DNA of 64,000 nucleotides from Streptomyces sp. SW4 (GCA_003248315.1 QKWM01000004.1:3903001-3967000); one strand, 5' to 3'; positions 18,152-27,661 are shown, numbered from the stretch's first letter. The notes: generated from the letters alone by a model not told the origin. Numbers and translations: made by a program.

Positions 18152-19059
18152 ATGAGTGCCGTACGCAATGTCCACGCCCGGACGATCGAGGCGCCCGCCG
18201 GGCGGGTGGGTGCGCTGCTGGACCGGCTCGCGTCCGACGACGACCCGCTCTTCCCGTCCCCGGCGTGGGCCCCGATCCGCTTCGACCGCCCCCTCGGCGC
18301 CGGCGCCGCCGGCGGCCACGGGCCGGTCCGCTACTCGGTCACCGTGCACGACCCGGGTCGCCGCCTCCGCTTCGCCTTCGACCCGCCGGGCAACGGCTTC
18401 CACGAACTGTCCGTCGAGCCCGTCGGCTCCGGCCGCTGCCTGCTGCGGCACGTCCTGGAGCAGGACCTGCGGGGCGCCGAGTACCTGGGCTGGCTGCTCG
18501 CCGTCCGGGCCGTCCACGGCACGGTGATCGAGGAGCTGTTCGACAACGCCGAGCTGGCGGCCACCGGCACCCTGCCCCGCCCCGTGCGCCGCGGGCGGTA
18601 CGTCCGCCTCCTCCAGCGGCTCGACTGGGACCGCCCGGCCGCCGTCGAGGTCCCGGACGGCGCCGTCCTGCTGCGCGCCGCCCTCCCGGGCCCGACCACA
18701 CCGACGCGTTCGCGCTGGAGCTGCGGCCCGGGATGCCGGCCGACCCCGCCGCCTGGGAGCGGGTGACCGGTGCGGCCGGCGTCCTCGGCCGCACCGACCG
18801 CGAAGTCCTGCTCGGCGAGGACGGCGAGCACCTCTCCTTCCGGGTGTCGGTGCTGGTGGACACCGCCGCCCGCCGGGTGACCCTGAGCACCGCGGTCCGG
18901 CTCCACGACCGCGCCGGCCGCCGGTACTGGTCACTGGTGCGGCGCCCGCACGCCGTCGCGGCCCGGCTGCTGCTGCGCCGCACCCACCGCCGGCTGGCCC
19001 TGGCGGCGCCCCGCGCGGGGGAGCGGGCGCACGGAAGCGGGGTTCGTCTCACTTCGTGA
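18152..19059 (+). CDS. SRPBCC-like plus DUF2867-like two-domain protein (one -1 frameshift)
   Basis: Reconstructed 302 aa. The first half (1-170), with RTIEAPAGRVGALLDRLASD and GPVRYSVTVHDPGRRLRFAFDPP, looks like a SRPBCC ligand-binding fold. The second half, from HTDAFALELRPG through TDREVLLGEDGEHLSFRVSVLVD to RRYWSLVRRPHAVAARLLL, resembles DUF2867. The frame breaks near 18690 where one C is missing. Start ATG 18152 has GGAGG 7-8 nt upstream, partly inside operator 2, so the TetR repressor could block initiation. Function unknown; ligand binding is inferred from fold only. Confidence 0.7.
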
Positions 19060-19089
19060 GCGGCGGAATGGACGGCCGGGCCGACCCCG

Positions 19090-19102
19090 TAATGTTGAGG
19101 GC
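19090..19102 (+). promoter_or_regulatory. leaderless promoter of aroH
   Basis: TAATGT (19090-19095) ends 7 nt before GTG 19103. TGAGGG in between could be a weak ribosome binding site, so leaderless initiation is not certain. Confidence 0.35.
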
Positions 19103-20455
19103 GTGACCGTGAACGCTAAGACCAGCGCGACTGCTGGCAACACCTGGCGAAACCTGCCCGCGGCGCAGCAGCCCGAGTACCCCGACGCCGAGGCTCTGCG
19201 CGCAGTGATCGCGGACCTCGAGTCGTATCCGCCGCTCGTCTTCGCGGGCGAGTGCGACCAGCTGCGCGCCCGGATGGCGGCCGTCGCCAAGGGAGAGGCG
19301 TTCCTCCTCCAGGGCGGCGACTGCGCCGAGGCCTTCGACGCGGTGTCCGCCGACCACATCCGCAACAAGCTCAAGACGCTGCTCCAGATGGGCGCCGTGC
19401 TCACCTACGCCGCGTCCGTCCCGGTGGTGAAGGTCGGCCGTATCGCCGGCCAGTACTCCAAGCCGCGCTCCAAGCCGACCGAGACCCGCGACGGCGTCAC
19501 CCTGCCGACCTACCGCGGCGACTCCGTCAACGGCTTCGACTTCACCGAAGAGGCCCGCGTCCCGGACCCCGAGCGGCTCAAGCGCATGTACCACGCGTCG
19601 GCGTCCACGCTGAACCTGGTGCGCGCCTTCACCACCGGTGGCTACGCCGACCTGCGCCAGGTCCACGCCTGGAACCAGGACTTCGTGAAGTCCTCGCCGT
19701 CCGGCCAGCGCTACGAGCAGCTCGCCCGGGAGATCGACAACGCGCTGAACTTCATGCGCGCGTGCGGCACGGACCCGGAGGAGTTCAAGACGGTCGAGTT
19801 CTACGCCTCGCACGAGGCGCTGCTGCTCGACTACGAGTCGGCGCTGACCCGCGTGGACTCGCGCACCGGACAGCTGTACGACGTCTCCGGCCACATGCTG
19901 TGGATCGGTGAGCGCACCCGGCAGCTGGACCACGCGCACATCGAGTTCGCCTCGAGGATCCGCAACCCCATCGGCATCAAGCTCGGCCCGACCACCACGG
20001 CCGAGGAGGCGCTGCAGTACATCGACCGCCTCGACCCCGAGCGGGAGCCGGGCCGGCTGACCTTCATCGTCCGGATGGGCGCGGACAAGATCCGTGACCG
20101 GCTGCCGGAGCTGGTGGAGAAGGTGACGGCCTCGGGCGCCACGGTCGCCTGGGTGACCGACCCGATGCACGGCAACACCTTCGAGGCGGCCTCCGGTCAC
20201 AAGACCCGGCGCTTCGACGACGTGCTCGACGAGGTCAAGGGCTTCTTCGAGGTGCACAAGGCGCTCGGCACCCACCCGGGCGGCATCCACGTGGAGCTGA
20301 CCGGCGACGACGTCACCGAGTGCGTGGGCGGCGGCGACGAGATCTTCGTCGACGACCTGCACCAGCGCTACGAGACGGCCTGCGACCCGCGGCTGAACCG
20401 CAGCCAGTCGCTCGACCTGGCGTTCCTGGTCGCGGAGATGTACCGGGACCAGTGA
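19103..20455 (+). CDS. aroH: class II 3-deoxy-7-phosphoheptulonate (DAHP) synthase
   Basis: 450 aa, full length. It condenses phosphoenolpyruvate and erythrose-4-phosphate, the first step to chorismate. Class II motifs: LLQGGDCAEAF with the metal Cys (about residue 75-85), VGRIAGQYSKPRSKPTE (about 112-128), YRGDSVNGF, ASHEALLLDYE, IGERTRQLD, GIKLGPTTT, WVTDPMHGNT with the metal-binding His, and VDDLHQRYETACDPRLN at the end. Frame intact. Close to trpEG it supplies chorismate for anthranilate. In mycobacteria aroG (class II) also lies beside a Ser/Thr kinase gene, as here within 5 kb. Confidence 0.96.
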   Translation: MTVNAKTSATAGNTWRNLPAAQQPEYPDAEALRAVIADLESYPPLVFAGECDQLRARMAAVAKGEAFLLQGGDCAEAFDAVSADHIRNKLKTLLQMGAVLTYAASVPVVKVGRIAGQYSKPRSKPTETRDGVTLPTYRGDSVNGFDFTEEARVPDPERLKRMYHASASTLNLVRAFTTGGYADLRQVHAWNQDFVKSSPSGQRYEQLAREIDNALNFMRACGTDPEEFKTVEFYASHEALLLDYESALTRVDSRTGQLYDVSGHMLWIGERTRQLDHAHIEFASRIRNPIGIKLGPTTTAEEALQYIDRLDPEREPGRLTFIVRMGADKIRDRLPELVEKVTASGATVAWVTDPMHGNTFEAASGHKTRRFDDVLDEVKGFFEVHKALGTHPGGIHVELTGDDVTECVGGGDEIFVDDLHQRYETACDPRLNRSQSLDLAFLVAEMYRDQ

Positions 20456-20483
20456 GGACGTGCCCGTGACACGGGCGGGAAAT

Positions 20484-20524
20484 GGGGCGCGGGTCACACA
20501 GGATCCGCGCCCCTTCCACTTTTG
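20484..20524 (+). terminator. rho-independent terminator after aroH
   Basis: GGGGCGCGG and CCGCGCCCC make a perfect 9-bp stem with a 12-nt loop, followed by TTCCACTTTT, the clearest T-rich tail in the window. Confidence 0.85.
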
Positions 20525-20542
20525 CGCCCCTGGCGGGATGGG

Positions 20543-20561
20543 TAAGGTTAGGTTTGCCTCA
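20543..20561. promoter_or_regulatory. iron box (DmdR/IdeR type) upstream of bfd
   Basis: TAAGGTTAGGTTTGCCTCA matches the IdeR/DmdR consensus TTAGGTTAGGCTAACCTAA at 14 of 19 positions by eye. It lies 64 bp before the bfd start and would repress bfd in iron-replete cells. Confidence 0.75.
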
Positions 20562-20624
20562 CCGAGTCGGCCCGCCGGTCATCGGTACGGCACGACCTTG
20601 TACCCCGCTCGGGAGGTGAACCGC

Positions 20625-20852
20625 GTGTTCGTCTGCAGCTGCTTCGGTGTCACCGAGGAACAGGTGAAGAGCCACGCGGCCGCCGGCGCGTGCACGCCCC
20701 GCCAGATCGCCTCCGCCTGCAAGGCCGGGACCGACTGCGGCGGCTGCGTCCGGCGCATCCAGGCGCTGCTCGGCCGGGGCGCCTGCCCTCGTCGGCAGCT
20801 GATCGACCAGGGCGAGCCCGCGCTCGCGTCGGAGCTGCCCGAGGCGGCCTAG
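20625..20852 (+). CDS. bfd: bacterioferritin-associated ferredoxin Bfd
   Basis: 75-aa [2Fe-2S] protein. VFVCSCFGVTEEQV supplies C-x-C at residues 4 and 6; GTDCGGCVRRIQALL supplies C-x2-C near 37-40, the Bfd cluster pattern. It reduces ferric iron stored in bacterioferritin to release it. Start GTG 20625 has GGGAGGTG 5-10 nt upstream. It is convergent with bfr and carries an iron box, so iron starvation should raise it. Frame intact. Confidence 0.93.
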   Translation: MFVCSCFGVTEEQVKSHAAAGACTPRQIASACKAGTDCGGCVRRIQALLGRGACPRRQLIDQGEPALASELPEAA

Positions 20853-20889
20853 CCGCCCCGCCGGCACGGCCCGGACCGGGTTTGCGGTC

Positions 20890-21393
20890 CTAGAGCGAGT
20901 CCGGCCCCGAGGAGTCCGGCTGGGACTGCTCGATGACCGTGGACAGGTACAGCGACTCGCCCAGCTTCTCGATCAGGTCCAGCTGGGTGTCCAGGTAGTC
21001 GATGTGGTGCTCCTCGTCGGCGAGGATCGCCTCGAAGATGTTGGCCGACGTGATGTCGTTCTTGCTCCGCATCACCGCGATGCCCCGGCGCAGCCGGTCG
21101 ATCGCCTCGACCTCGATCTCCCGGTCGGCCTGGAACATCTCGGTCACCGTCTGCCCGACCCGGACGTGGAACAGCCGCTGGTAGTTGGGCAGGCCGTCCA
21201 GGAGCAGGATGCGGTCGGTCAGCACCTCCGCGTGCCGCATCTCGTCGAAGGACTCCGCACGCGTGTACTTGGCGAGCTTGGTCCAGCCCTTGTGGTCCTG
21301 CAGCTTCGAGTGCAGGAAGTACTGGTTGATCGCGGTCAGCTCGGCGGTCAGCTGCTCGTTGAGGAACTCGAGGACCTCGGGGTCGCCCTGCAT
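20890..21393 (-). CDS. bfr: bacterioferritin
   Basis: 167 aa, full-length haem-containing ferritin. Ferroxidase ligands are E18, E51 and H54, with the haem-ligand Met at 52 in DEMRHAE, all at the E. coli Bfr positions; EEHHIDYL near 127-134 completes the centre. It forms a 24-mer iron store. Start ATG 21393 is preceded by GGAAGGAG; the in-frame extension to 21438 lacks homology. Convergent with bfd. No iron box is visible upstream, but an A+T-rich dyad lies 74-104 bp before the start. Confidence 0.95.
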   Translation of the reverse strand: MQGDPEVLEFLNEQLTAELTAINQYFLHSKLQDHKGWTKLAKYTRAESFDEMRHAEVLTDRILLLDGLPNYQRLFHVRVGQTVTEMFQADREIEVEAIDRLRRGIAVMRSKNDITSANIFEAILADEEHHIDYLDTQLDLIEKLGESLYLSTVIEQSQPDSSGPDSL

Positions 21394-21466
21394 CGCATGG
21401 GCTCCTTCCGCACGGGGAACTGGCAGGATGCGCCGCATGATTGCACCGGTAGCGAAGATCGTCCAG

Positions 21467-21504
21467 TAAGTCTTGACTTAGTAAGTAAGTACATGCTTAG
21501 TCGG
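21467..21504. promoter_or_regulatory. A+T-rich dyad and direct repeats between bfr and the oxidoreductase gene
   Basis: TAAGTC-TT-GACTTA (21467-21480) is a perfect 6-bp dyad, followed by AGTAAGTAAGTA and TAAG...CTTA (about 21486-21499). The stretch is strikingly A+T-rich for this DNA and lies between divergent starts at 21393 and 21586. Confidence 0.5.
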
Positions 21505-21585
21505 AGCTGACGTATTCGTCCGCACTTGTCCGACATCGCGTTCACCCGTTCCGGAGCACGGCCGCCCGTCTGTCAGGATGGAGGC

Positions 21586-22231
21586 ATGGGTCAGCCGGTG
21601 GGACGCGAACAGGGAGAAGGCGGTACAGGAGGAGCGGCACAGCCGGAGCTCCCGCCGGGGCAGCGCGTGCAGCGCGGCTGGCCCGTCACGCACTACGGCC
21701 CGTCCCCAAGTTCCGCCCGGAGCGCTGGGAGTTCCGGGTCTTCGGCGCCACCGCCGACGGCGAGAAGCACAGCTGGAACCACGACGAGTTCACGGCCCTG
21801 CCGTACACCACCGTCGTGGCCGACCTGCACTGCGTCACCAAGTTCAGCATGCTCGGTTCCGAGTGGGGCGGCGTCCCCGCGGCCACGATCCTCGACCTGG
21901 CCCCGCCCGCCCCCGCCGTCACCCATGTGATGGTGTGGGCCGAGTACGGGTTCAGCTCCAACCTCCGGCTGTCCGACTTCGCCGCCGAGCGCACCCTGTT
22001 CGCCACCCACAAGGACGGCGAACTGCTCACCGCCGAGCACGGCTTCCCGCTGCGGCTGATCGTCCCGCACCTGTACGCCTGGAAGGGCCCGAAATGGGTC
22101 CGCGGCGTCGAGTACATGACCGCCGACCGCCGCGGCTTCTGGAGGAACGCGGCTATCACAACATCGGCGACCCGTGGCGGGAGCAGCGCTACTCCTACCA
22201 GGAGGAACCGGGGGACGGCCCGGAACTCTGA
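21586..22231 (+). CDS. sulfite-oxidase-like molybdopterin oxidoreductase (two -1 frameshifts)
   Basis: Reconstructed 215 aa. VTHYGPVPKFRPERWEFRVFG near residues 35-55, DLHCVTKFSMLGSEWGGVP (about 78-96) with the conserved molybdenum-ligand Cys, and GFPLRLIVPHLYAWKGPKWVRGVEYM (about 150-175) are typical of small YedY/sulfite oxidase catalytic domains. No twin-arginine signal is present, so the protein is probably cytoplasmic. Breaks lie at about 21706 and 22143. GGAGG is only 1 nt before ATG 21586, so the start is uncertain. Substrate unknown. Confidence 0.82.
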
Positions 22232-22336
22232 GCCGCGCGCCGCCCGGGCGGGCCCGAGCTGTCGGCCGCGTGGCCGGCGCGGCCGGTGCGGCCGGTGCGG
22301 CCGCCCGGTTCCGCCGGTGTCCGCCGTGTCCGCCGG

Positions 22337-23212
22337 TCAGTCGTCGCGGAGCTTCTTCAGCCGCTCCACGTCCGCCGCGTGTCCCTCCTTGCCGCCCGGT
22401 GTCTCGATGACCAGCGGCACGCCCGCCGTCGCCGGGTGCGTCATCAGCGCCCGGAACGGGTCCTCGCCGATGTGCCCCGCGCCGATGTTCGCGTGCCGGT
22501 CCTTGTGGGCGCCGGCCACGTCCTTGGAGTCGTTGGCGTGCACGAGCTTCAGCCGGCCCTCGCCGACGGTGTCCACGAGCAGGTCCAGCGTCCGGTGCGT
22601 GCCGTGCGGCTCGGCCAGGTCGTGCCCGGCCGCGAAGACGTGACAGGTGTCCAGGCACACGCCCAGCCGCGGATGGGCGTCCAGCGCCTCGAAGTACGGC
22701 CCGAGATCCGGAACGAGGGAGCAGAGGAGGCGCCCTGCCCGGCCGTCGGCTCCAGCAGCAGGTACGGGTCGTCGTCGTGGGTCAGCTCGTCCAGCAGCGG
22801 CAGCAGGTGCTCGCGGACCTGCTTCAGCGCCACCTCCCGCGCCCGGCCGCCGGTCGCGCTGCCGGTGTGCACCACCACGCCGAGCGCGCCGATCGCCCGC
22901 CCCCGCCGCAGCGAGTGCCGCAGCGACTCCACGGACCGCTCCACGGTCGCCTCGGTGTGCGAGCCGAAGTTGATCAGGTACGGGCGTGGACGTACGCGGG
23001 ACCGACCCGGCCGCACAGGCCTCCCGGAACGCCTCGTCCTGCCGCGGGTCGCCCACCGGTGTGGCCCAGCCGCGCGGGTTGGCGACGAAGACCTGCACGG
23101 CCTCCGCCTTCAGGTCACGGGCGTAGGAGAGACCCACGGAGTGCAGGCCGCCGGCCACGGGGACATGGGCGCCGACGGGGTTGCGGACGGGACCGGACGT
23201 TTGCGTGTTCAC
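22337..23212 (-). CDS. deoxyribonuclease IV, AP endonuclease Nfo family (three -1 frameshifts)
   Basis: Reconstructed 292 aa, TIM-barrel base-excision-repair enzyme cutting 5' of abasic sites. The zinc-site motifs appear in order: GAHVPVAGGL (about 14), HAPYLINFGS (about 68), VVHTGS (about 107), LEPTAGQGAS (about 145), CLDTCHVFAAGHD (about 180), HANDSKD (about 217), DRHANIGAGHIG (about 230) and IETPGGK (about 262). Start GTG 23212 lacks a clear ribosome binding site. Breaks: two close to 22986 and 23007, and one near 22727. It is convergent with the molybdopterin gene and downstream of the kinase gene on the same strand. Confidence 0.88.
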   Translation of the reverse strand: MNTQTSGPVRNPVGAHVPVAGGLHSVGLSYARDLKAEAVQVFVANPRGWATPVGDPRQDEAFREACAAGSVPRTSTPVPDQLRLAHRGDRGAVRGVAAALAAAGAGDRRARRGGAHRQRDRRPGAGGGAEAGPRAPAAAAGRADPRRRPVPAAGADGRAGRLLCSLVPDLGPYFEALDAHPRLGVCLDTCHVFAAGHDLAEPHGTHRTLDLLVDTVGEGRLKLVHANDSKDVAGAHKDRHANIGAGHIGEDPFRALMTHPATAGVPLVIETPGGKEGHAADVERLKKLRDD

Positions 23213-23282
23213 CCGTTCAGGGTGTCATGCGCGCGGGACCGGTCCGTCGCGGGAGGGGCTCCGCATCCGGTGAACGGCACGG

Positions 23283-25212
23283 TCACCGGATGGTGAGGGT
23301 GACGGTCGAGCCCTTCGGCGCGGTGTCCCCGCCCTCCACGGACTGCTTCTTGACGGTGTCGCCGAACAGCCCGAGCAGCCCGCGGTCCTCCTCGACCCGG
23401 AACCCGGCCTCCTCCAGCTCCCGCCGGGCGTCGTCGACGCTGTCGCCGACCACGTCCGGGACCTCGACCATCTCGGGCCCCTTGGAGAGGGTCAGCGTCA
23501 CCGTGTCGCCCTCGGCGGCCCGGTGGCCGCTGCCCGGCGTCTGCCGGCCACCTGGCCCGCGTCGTGCTCGGAGGTGACCCGCGCGGCCGCGACCTTCACC
23601 TTCAGCCCGGCCTCCTCCAGCTCGGCCCTGGCGTCGTCCAGGTCGTCCCCGGTGACGTCCGGGACGTCGACCGGACGGCCCTTGCTGACCGTGAGCGTGA
23701 CGGCCGAGCCGGCGCGCACCTTGGTGCCCTTGGCCGGCCCGGTGGAGATCACCAGGCCCCGGCGCACGTCCTCGCTGAACTCCCGCGTGACCATGCCGGG
23801 CTCCAGGCCCTGCTCCTTCAGCAGGGACCGCGCCTTGTCCAGCTGGTAGCCGTCGACGTCGGGCACCCGGACCGTCCGCGGGCCCTTGGAGAGGGTGAGC
23901 GACACCGGGTCGTGGCTGCGGATGCGGGCGCCCGCCTCCGGGTCGGTGCGGATCACCGTGCCCCGCTCCACGGTGTCGCTGTACGCCTCCGTCACCCGGC
24001 CGACGTCCAGCCCGGCTTCCTCCAGCCGGTCCCGGGCCTGCGCCTCGGTCTTCTCCAGCAGCGGCGGGACCTTGGTGAACTGGCCGGAGTTGATGTACCA
24101 GACCCCGTGCCGACGCCCAGCACCAGCAGGACGGCCACGACGATCGCCATGGGGCCCCGGCGCACCACGCCCCGGCGCCTTGGCGGCAGCGGCGGCGGGC
24201 TCCCGAAGCGGCTGGTGCGCTCGACCCCGTCTCCGCCGTCCGGTGCGTCCCCGTCGACCGGCAGCGGCCGGGGCAGGGTCAGGGCGCGCGGGATCACGCT
24301 CGTGCGGTCCTCCGCGTTGTCGTGCTCCGCGGTCAGCGCCTGCGGCGGCACCGCGTCGAGCTGGTCGTCCGAGAGCCGCGCCCGCGCCTCGCGGACCCGC
24401 GCGAGCAGCGCCACGGCGTCGTGCGGGCGGATCTCGGCGTTCCGCGCGGTGGCGGAGGCGACCAGCTCGTCCAGTTCGTACGCCGTTCCCGGCACGGTGG
24501 CCGAGGGCGGCGGCACGTCCTCGTGGAGGTGCTGGTAGAGCACCTGGGCCGGGGAGTCCCCGGTGTGCGGCTTGCCGCCGGTCAGCATCTCGTACAGCAC
24601 CACGCCGCACGCGTAGACGTCGACGCGCGGGTCGGCGGTGCCGTGCTCGATCTGCTCGGGGGCGAGGTAGGAGACGGTGCCGAGGACGGAGCCGGTGCTG
24701 TGGGTGACGGTGTCCACCGCCCGCACCAGGCCGAAGTCGGCGACCTTGACCCGGCCGTCGTCGCCGATCAGGACGTTCTCCGGCTTCATGTCCCGGTGCA
24801 CGAAGCCCGCGCGGTGGGCGGCGCCGAGCGCGGCGAGCACCGGCTCCAGGATGTCCAGCGCGGCCCGCGGCTGCAGCGCCCCGCGCTCGCGCAGCACGTC
24901 GCGCAGCGTGCAGCCGGAGACGTACTCCATCGCCAGGTAGACGTACGGCCCGTCGGTCCCCTGGTCGAAGACCTGGACGACGTTGGGGTGGGCGAGCCGG
25001 GCCACCGACTTCGCCTCACGGATGAACCGCTCCACGAAGGAGGCGTCGGCCGCGAGCGTCGGGTGCATCACCTTCAGCGCGAGCACGCGGTCCAGGCGGG
25101 TGTCCACGGCCCGGTAGACCGTGGCCATCCCGCCGACCGCGATCCGCGCGTCGACGCGGTACCGGCCGTCGAGCACCTGCCCGACCAGAGGGTCCTGAAG
25201 GGTCGTGTCCAC
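23283..25212 (-). CDS. PASTA-domain Ser/Thr protein kinase (two -1 frameshifts)
   Basis: Reconstructed 643 aa membrane kinase. Kinase domain (about 13-275): glycine loop IAVGGMATVY, Lys in ALKVMHP (about 46), HRDMKPENV (about 138), DFGLVRA (about 158), YLAPEQIEHG (about 183). A Pro-rich juxtamembrane linker, one transmembrane helix (MAIVVAVLLVLGVGT, about 350-368), then four extracellular PASTA repeats ending at the C-terminus; PASTA repeats bind muropeptides or lipid II. TACACT ends 7 nt before GTG 25212 and no ribosome binding site is seen, suggesting a leaderless mRNA. Breaks at 24103-24106 (in the membrane helix) and about 23548. An Rv2175c-like protein lies 4.5 kb away; in M. tuberculosis Rv2175c is a substrate of the neighbouring kinase PknL. 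Confidence 0.9.
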
Positions 25213-25309
25213 GCAGGTGAGTGTACGAGCCACGACCGACACCCCGCCGACCGGAAGCCCGGCGGTACCGGTCCTGCAGCGGACCTGTGACGCACCCCAC
25301 GCGGGCCGC

Positions 25310-26104
25310 TCAGAAGGCGGGCCGCTCCGGATCCAGCGCGGCCATGCCCGTCACCGGCGAGGACGCCTCCGCGAAGTGCCGCCGCGGGATGCGTCCCGCC
25401 AGCCGCGCCAGCCGGCCCGCCTCGACCGCGTGCCGCATCGCCTCGGCCATCAGCACCGGCTCCTGCGCCCGCGTCACCGCCGAGGCGAGCATCACGCCCG
25501 CGCAGCCCAGCTCCATCGCCAGCGCCGCGTCCGACGCCGTGCCGGCACCCGCGTCCAGGATCACCGGTACGCCCGCCTGCTCCACGATCAGCTGGAAGTT
25601 GTGCGGGTTGCGGATGCCGAGGCCGGAGCCGATCGGCGAGCCGAGCGGCATGATCGCCGCGCACCCGACGTCCTCCAGCTTCCGCGCCAGGACGGGATCG
25701 TCGTTGGTGTACGGCAGCACCGTGAACCCGTCGTCGACCAGCGTCTCCGCCGCGTCCAGCAGCTCGATCGGGTCCGGCAGCAGCGTCCGCTCGTCGGCGA
25801 TGACCTCCAGCTTCACCAGGTCGGTGCCGAGGGCCTCGCGGGCGAGACGGGCGGTGAGCACCGCCTCGCCCGCGGTGTAGCAGCCCGCGGTGTTCGGCAG
25901 CACCCGGATGCCGAGCTTCTCCAGCACCGACAGCACGGACCCGTGCACCGACGGGTCCACACGCCGCATGGCGACCGTGGTCAGCTCCGTGCCGGAGGCC
26001 ACCAGCGACCGTTCGAGCACGTCGAGGCTGGGCGCCCCGCCGGTGCCCATGATCAGGCGGGACGTGAACGTCGTACCGCCGAGGACGAAGGGATCGTCGG
26101 CCAT
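25310..26104 (-). CDS. thiG: thiazole synthase ThiG
   Basis: 264 aa. It builds the thiazole phosphate from deoxyxylulose-5-phosphate, dehydroglycine and ThiS thiocarboxylate. The Schiff-base Lys is in LVKLEVIAD (about residue 98); VLPYTNDDP, MPLGSPIGSGLGIRN and DAGAGTASDAALAMELG bind phosphate. Frame intact. Third gene of the thiO-thiS-thiG operon, starting 3 bp after the thiS stop. The TPP riboswitch at 27556-27650 controls the operon. Confidence 0.96.
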   Translation of the reverse strand: MADDPFVLGGTTFTSRLIMGTGGAPSLDVLERSLVASGTELTTVAMRRVDPSVHGSVLSVLEKLGIRVLPNTAGCYTAGEAVLTARLAREALGTDLVKLEVIADERTLLPDPIELLDAAETLVDDGFTVLPYTNDDPVLARKLEDVGCAAIMPLGSPIGSGLGIRNPHNFQLIVEQAGVPVILDAGAGTASDAALAMELGCAGVMLASAVTRAQEPVLMAEAMRHAVEAGRLARLAGRIPRRHFAEASSPVTGMAALDPERPAF

Positions 26105-26107
26105 GGG

Positions 26108-26365
26108 TCAGCCTCCTTGGACGGCGGTGAGGACTTCGACGCGGTCGCCCGCCGACAGCGTGGTGGACGCCCACCGCGCGCGCGGGACGACGGTCTCGTT
26201 CAGGGCGGCGGCCACGCCGGACGGCGCCTCGGTGAGGGTGCGCACCAGGGCGTCCAGCGCGGTGCCGGCGGCGACCTGCCGCGGCTCGCCGTTGACCGTG
26301 ACGGTGACCGGCGTCCGGGTGTCCTGCGGACTCGTGGCGCCCGGGGTGTTCGAAGGGGTGTTCAT
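26108..26365 (-). CDS. thiS: sulfur carrier protein ThiS
   Basis: 85 aa with a ubiquitin-like fold and the essential C-terminal Gly-Gly (AVQGG), which becomes the thiocarboxylate used by ThiG. The core starts at VTVTVNGEPRQV; the first 19 residues are an extra low-complexity extension compared with the usual 66-aa family length. The ATG overlaps the repaired thiO stop as ATGA, so the longer start is supported by coupling. Confidence 0.93.
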   Translation of the reverse strand: MNTPSNTPGATSPQDTRTPVTVTVNGEPRQVAAGTALDALVRTLTEAPSGVAAALNETVVPRARWASTTLSAGDRVEVLTAVQGG

Positions 26366-27544
26366 GCGGGCTGCTCCGTGAGGGCGGGGCGGCGGCGAAG
26401 CGCCGCGGTGTGAAGGGACGGGCCTCGTCCGGGAGGTCGCCCGTGGTCAGGACGTGGGCCATGGCGTCGCCGGTGACCGGGGTGAGCAGCACGCCGTTGC
26501 GGTAGTGGCCGGTGGCCAGCAGCAGGCCGTCCAGCGCGGTCGGGCCGAGCATCGGCGCGTTGTCCGGGGAGCCGGGCCGCAGCCCCGCCCGGACCTCCGC
26601 GAAGGGCAGCTCGGTGAGGCCCGGCACCAGCTCGTGGGCGTCGCGCAGCAGCTCGTACACGCCGCCCGCGGTCACCGTCGTGTCCCAGCCCATCTCCTCG
26701 CTGGTCGCGCCGATCACCAGCTCACCGCTCTCCCGGGGCACCAGGTAGACGTGGTTGCCGCGGACCACGGCGCGCACGGTCCGGTTCAGCAGCGGGGCCG
26801 GGTGCAGCGGCATCGTCAGCCGCAGCACCTGCCCTTCACGGGCCGTACCGGCGGCACGACGTCGTCCGGGACGCCGGCCAGCCGCCCGCTGAAGCTGCCC
26901 GCGGCCAGCACGGTCCGTCCCGCGGCGAGCCGTGTGCCGTCCGCGGTGACGACCCCCGTGGCCCGGTCGCGGTCGACCGTGAGGCGCTCCGCGCGCACCC
27001 GGTGCAGGGCCACCCCGGCCCGTTCGCAGGCGGTGACCAGCGCGCGGGCGAGTCTGCGGGGTCGATCTGGTGGTCGCCGTCCACCCGGAGCCCGCCGCGC
27101 ACGCCCGGCGCGAGCATCGGCTCCAGGCGCCGGCACTCGCGCCCCGACAGCCACTCCGACTCCAGGCCGCACTGCGTCTGGAAGGCGTGCAGCTCCCGCA
27201 GATGGGCGCGGTCGTCGGCGTCGAGCGCCACGGCCAGGGTGCCGCACCGGCGGTAGCCGAGGTCCTGCCCGGTGGCGTCGGCCAGCTCGGCCGCGAACTC
27301 GGGTAGCGGCGGGCCGACGCGAGGTTCAGCGCGAGCAGCGTCTGCTCGCCGTAGTGCAGTTCCGTGACGGCGGCCAGCATGCCGGCCGCCACCTGGGCGG
27401 CCCCGCCGCCCGGTTCGGGGTCCACCACGGCCGTGGCGAGCCCGCGCTGCGCGGCCCGCCACGCCGTGACCAGACCGATGATCCCGCCCCGACGACGAGG
27501 ACGTCCGGCGTACCGGCGCCACCGGTACCTCCTGTGGGCGACAT
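26362..27544 (-). CDS. thiO: glycine oxidase ThiO (five -1 frameshifts)
   Basis: Reconstructed 395 aa FAD enzyme making dehydroglycine from glycine for thiazole synthesis. The N-terminal DVLVVGGGIIGLVTAWRAAQRG is the dinucleotide fold; GGGAAQVAAGMLAAVTE (about 50) and RPVKGQVLRL (about 225) are typical of the DadA/ThiO group; C-terminal GHYRNGVLLTPVTGDAMA is the conserved FAD and substrate segment. Breaks near 27489, 27303, 27060, 26833 and 26383; with the last repaired the stop becomes the TGA overlapping thiS. ATG 27544 has GGAGGGG 10 nt upstream, the 3' end of the riboswitch, so ligand binding could sequester it. Confidence 0.88.
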
Positions 27545-27555
27545 GGGCGTCCAGC

Positions 27556-27650
27556 CCCTCCCTTCGCCGGCATGACCCGGATCAGGTTCGTACGGTCGGA
27601 GGCCGCCAGCCTCCCTCTCAGCCCGGTGCGTCCGGGCTCCCGCGAGTGCC
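27556..27650 (-). promoter_or_regulatory. TPP riboswitch (THI box)
   Basis: The minus strand contains GCTGAGAGGGAGGC followed by ACCTGATCCGGGTCATGCCG and GCGAAGGGAG, the invariant TPP aptamer segments, 12 nt before the thiO ATG. The GGGAGGGG at its 3' end is the thiO ribosome binding site, so control is probably at translation initiation. Confidence 0.96.
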
Positions 27651-27661
27651 TTACGTTGGCC

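Noticed and set aside
18100..18168. TetR start at 18168
   Set aside because: It would place both operator palindromes inside the coding region; the MVQRPGNDERSRK start at 18099 fits the family length.
21394..21438. N-terminally extended bacterioferritin
   Set aside because: The extension lacks similarity to ferritins, and GGAAGGAG lies correctly before ATG 21393, which also gives E. coli numbering of the ferroxidase residues.
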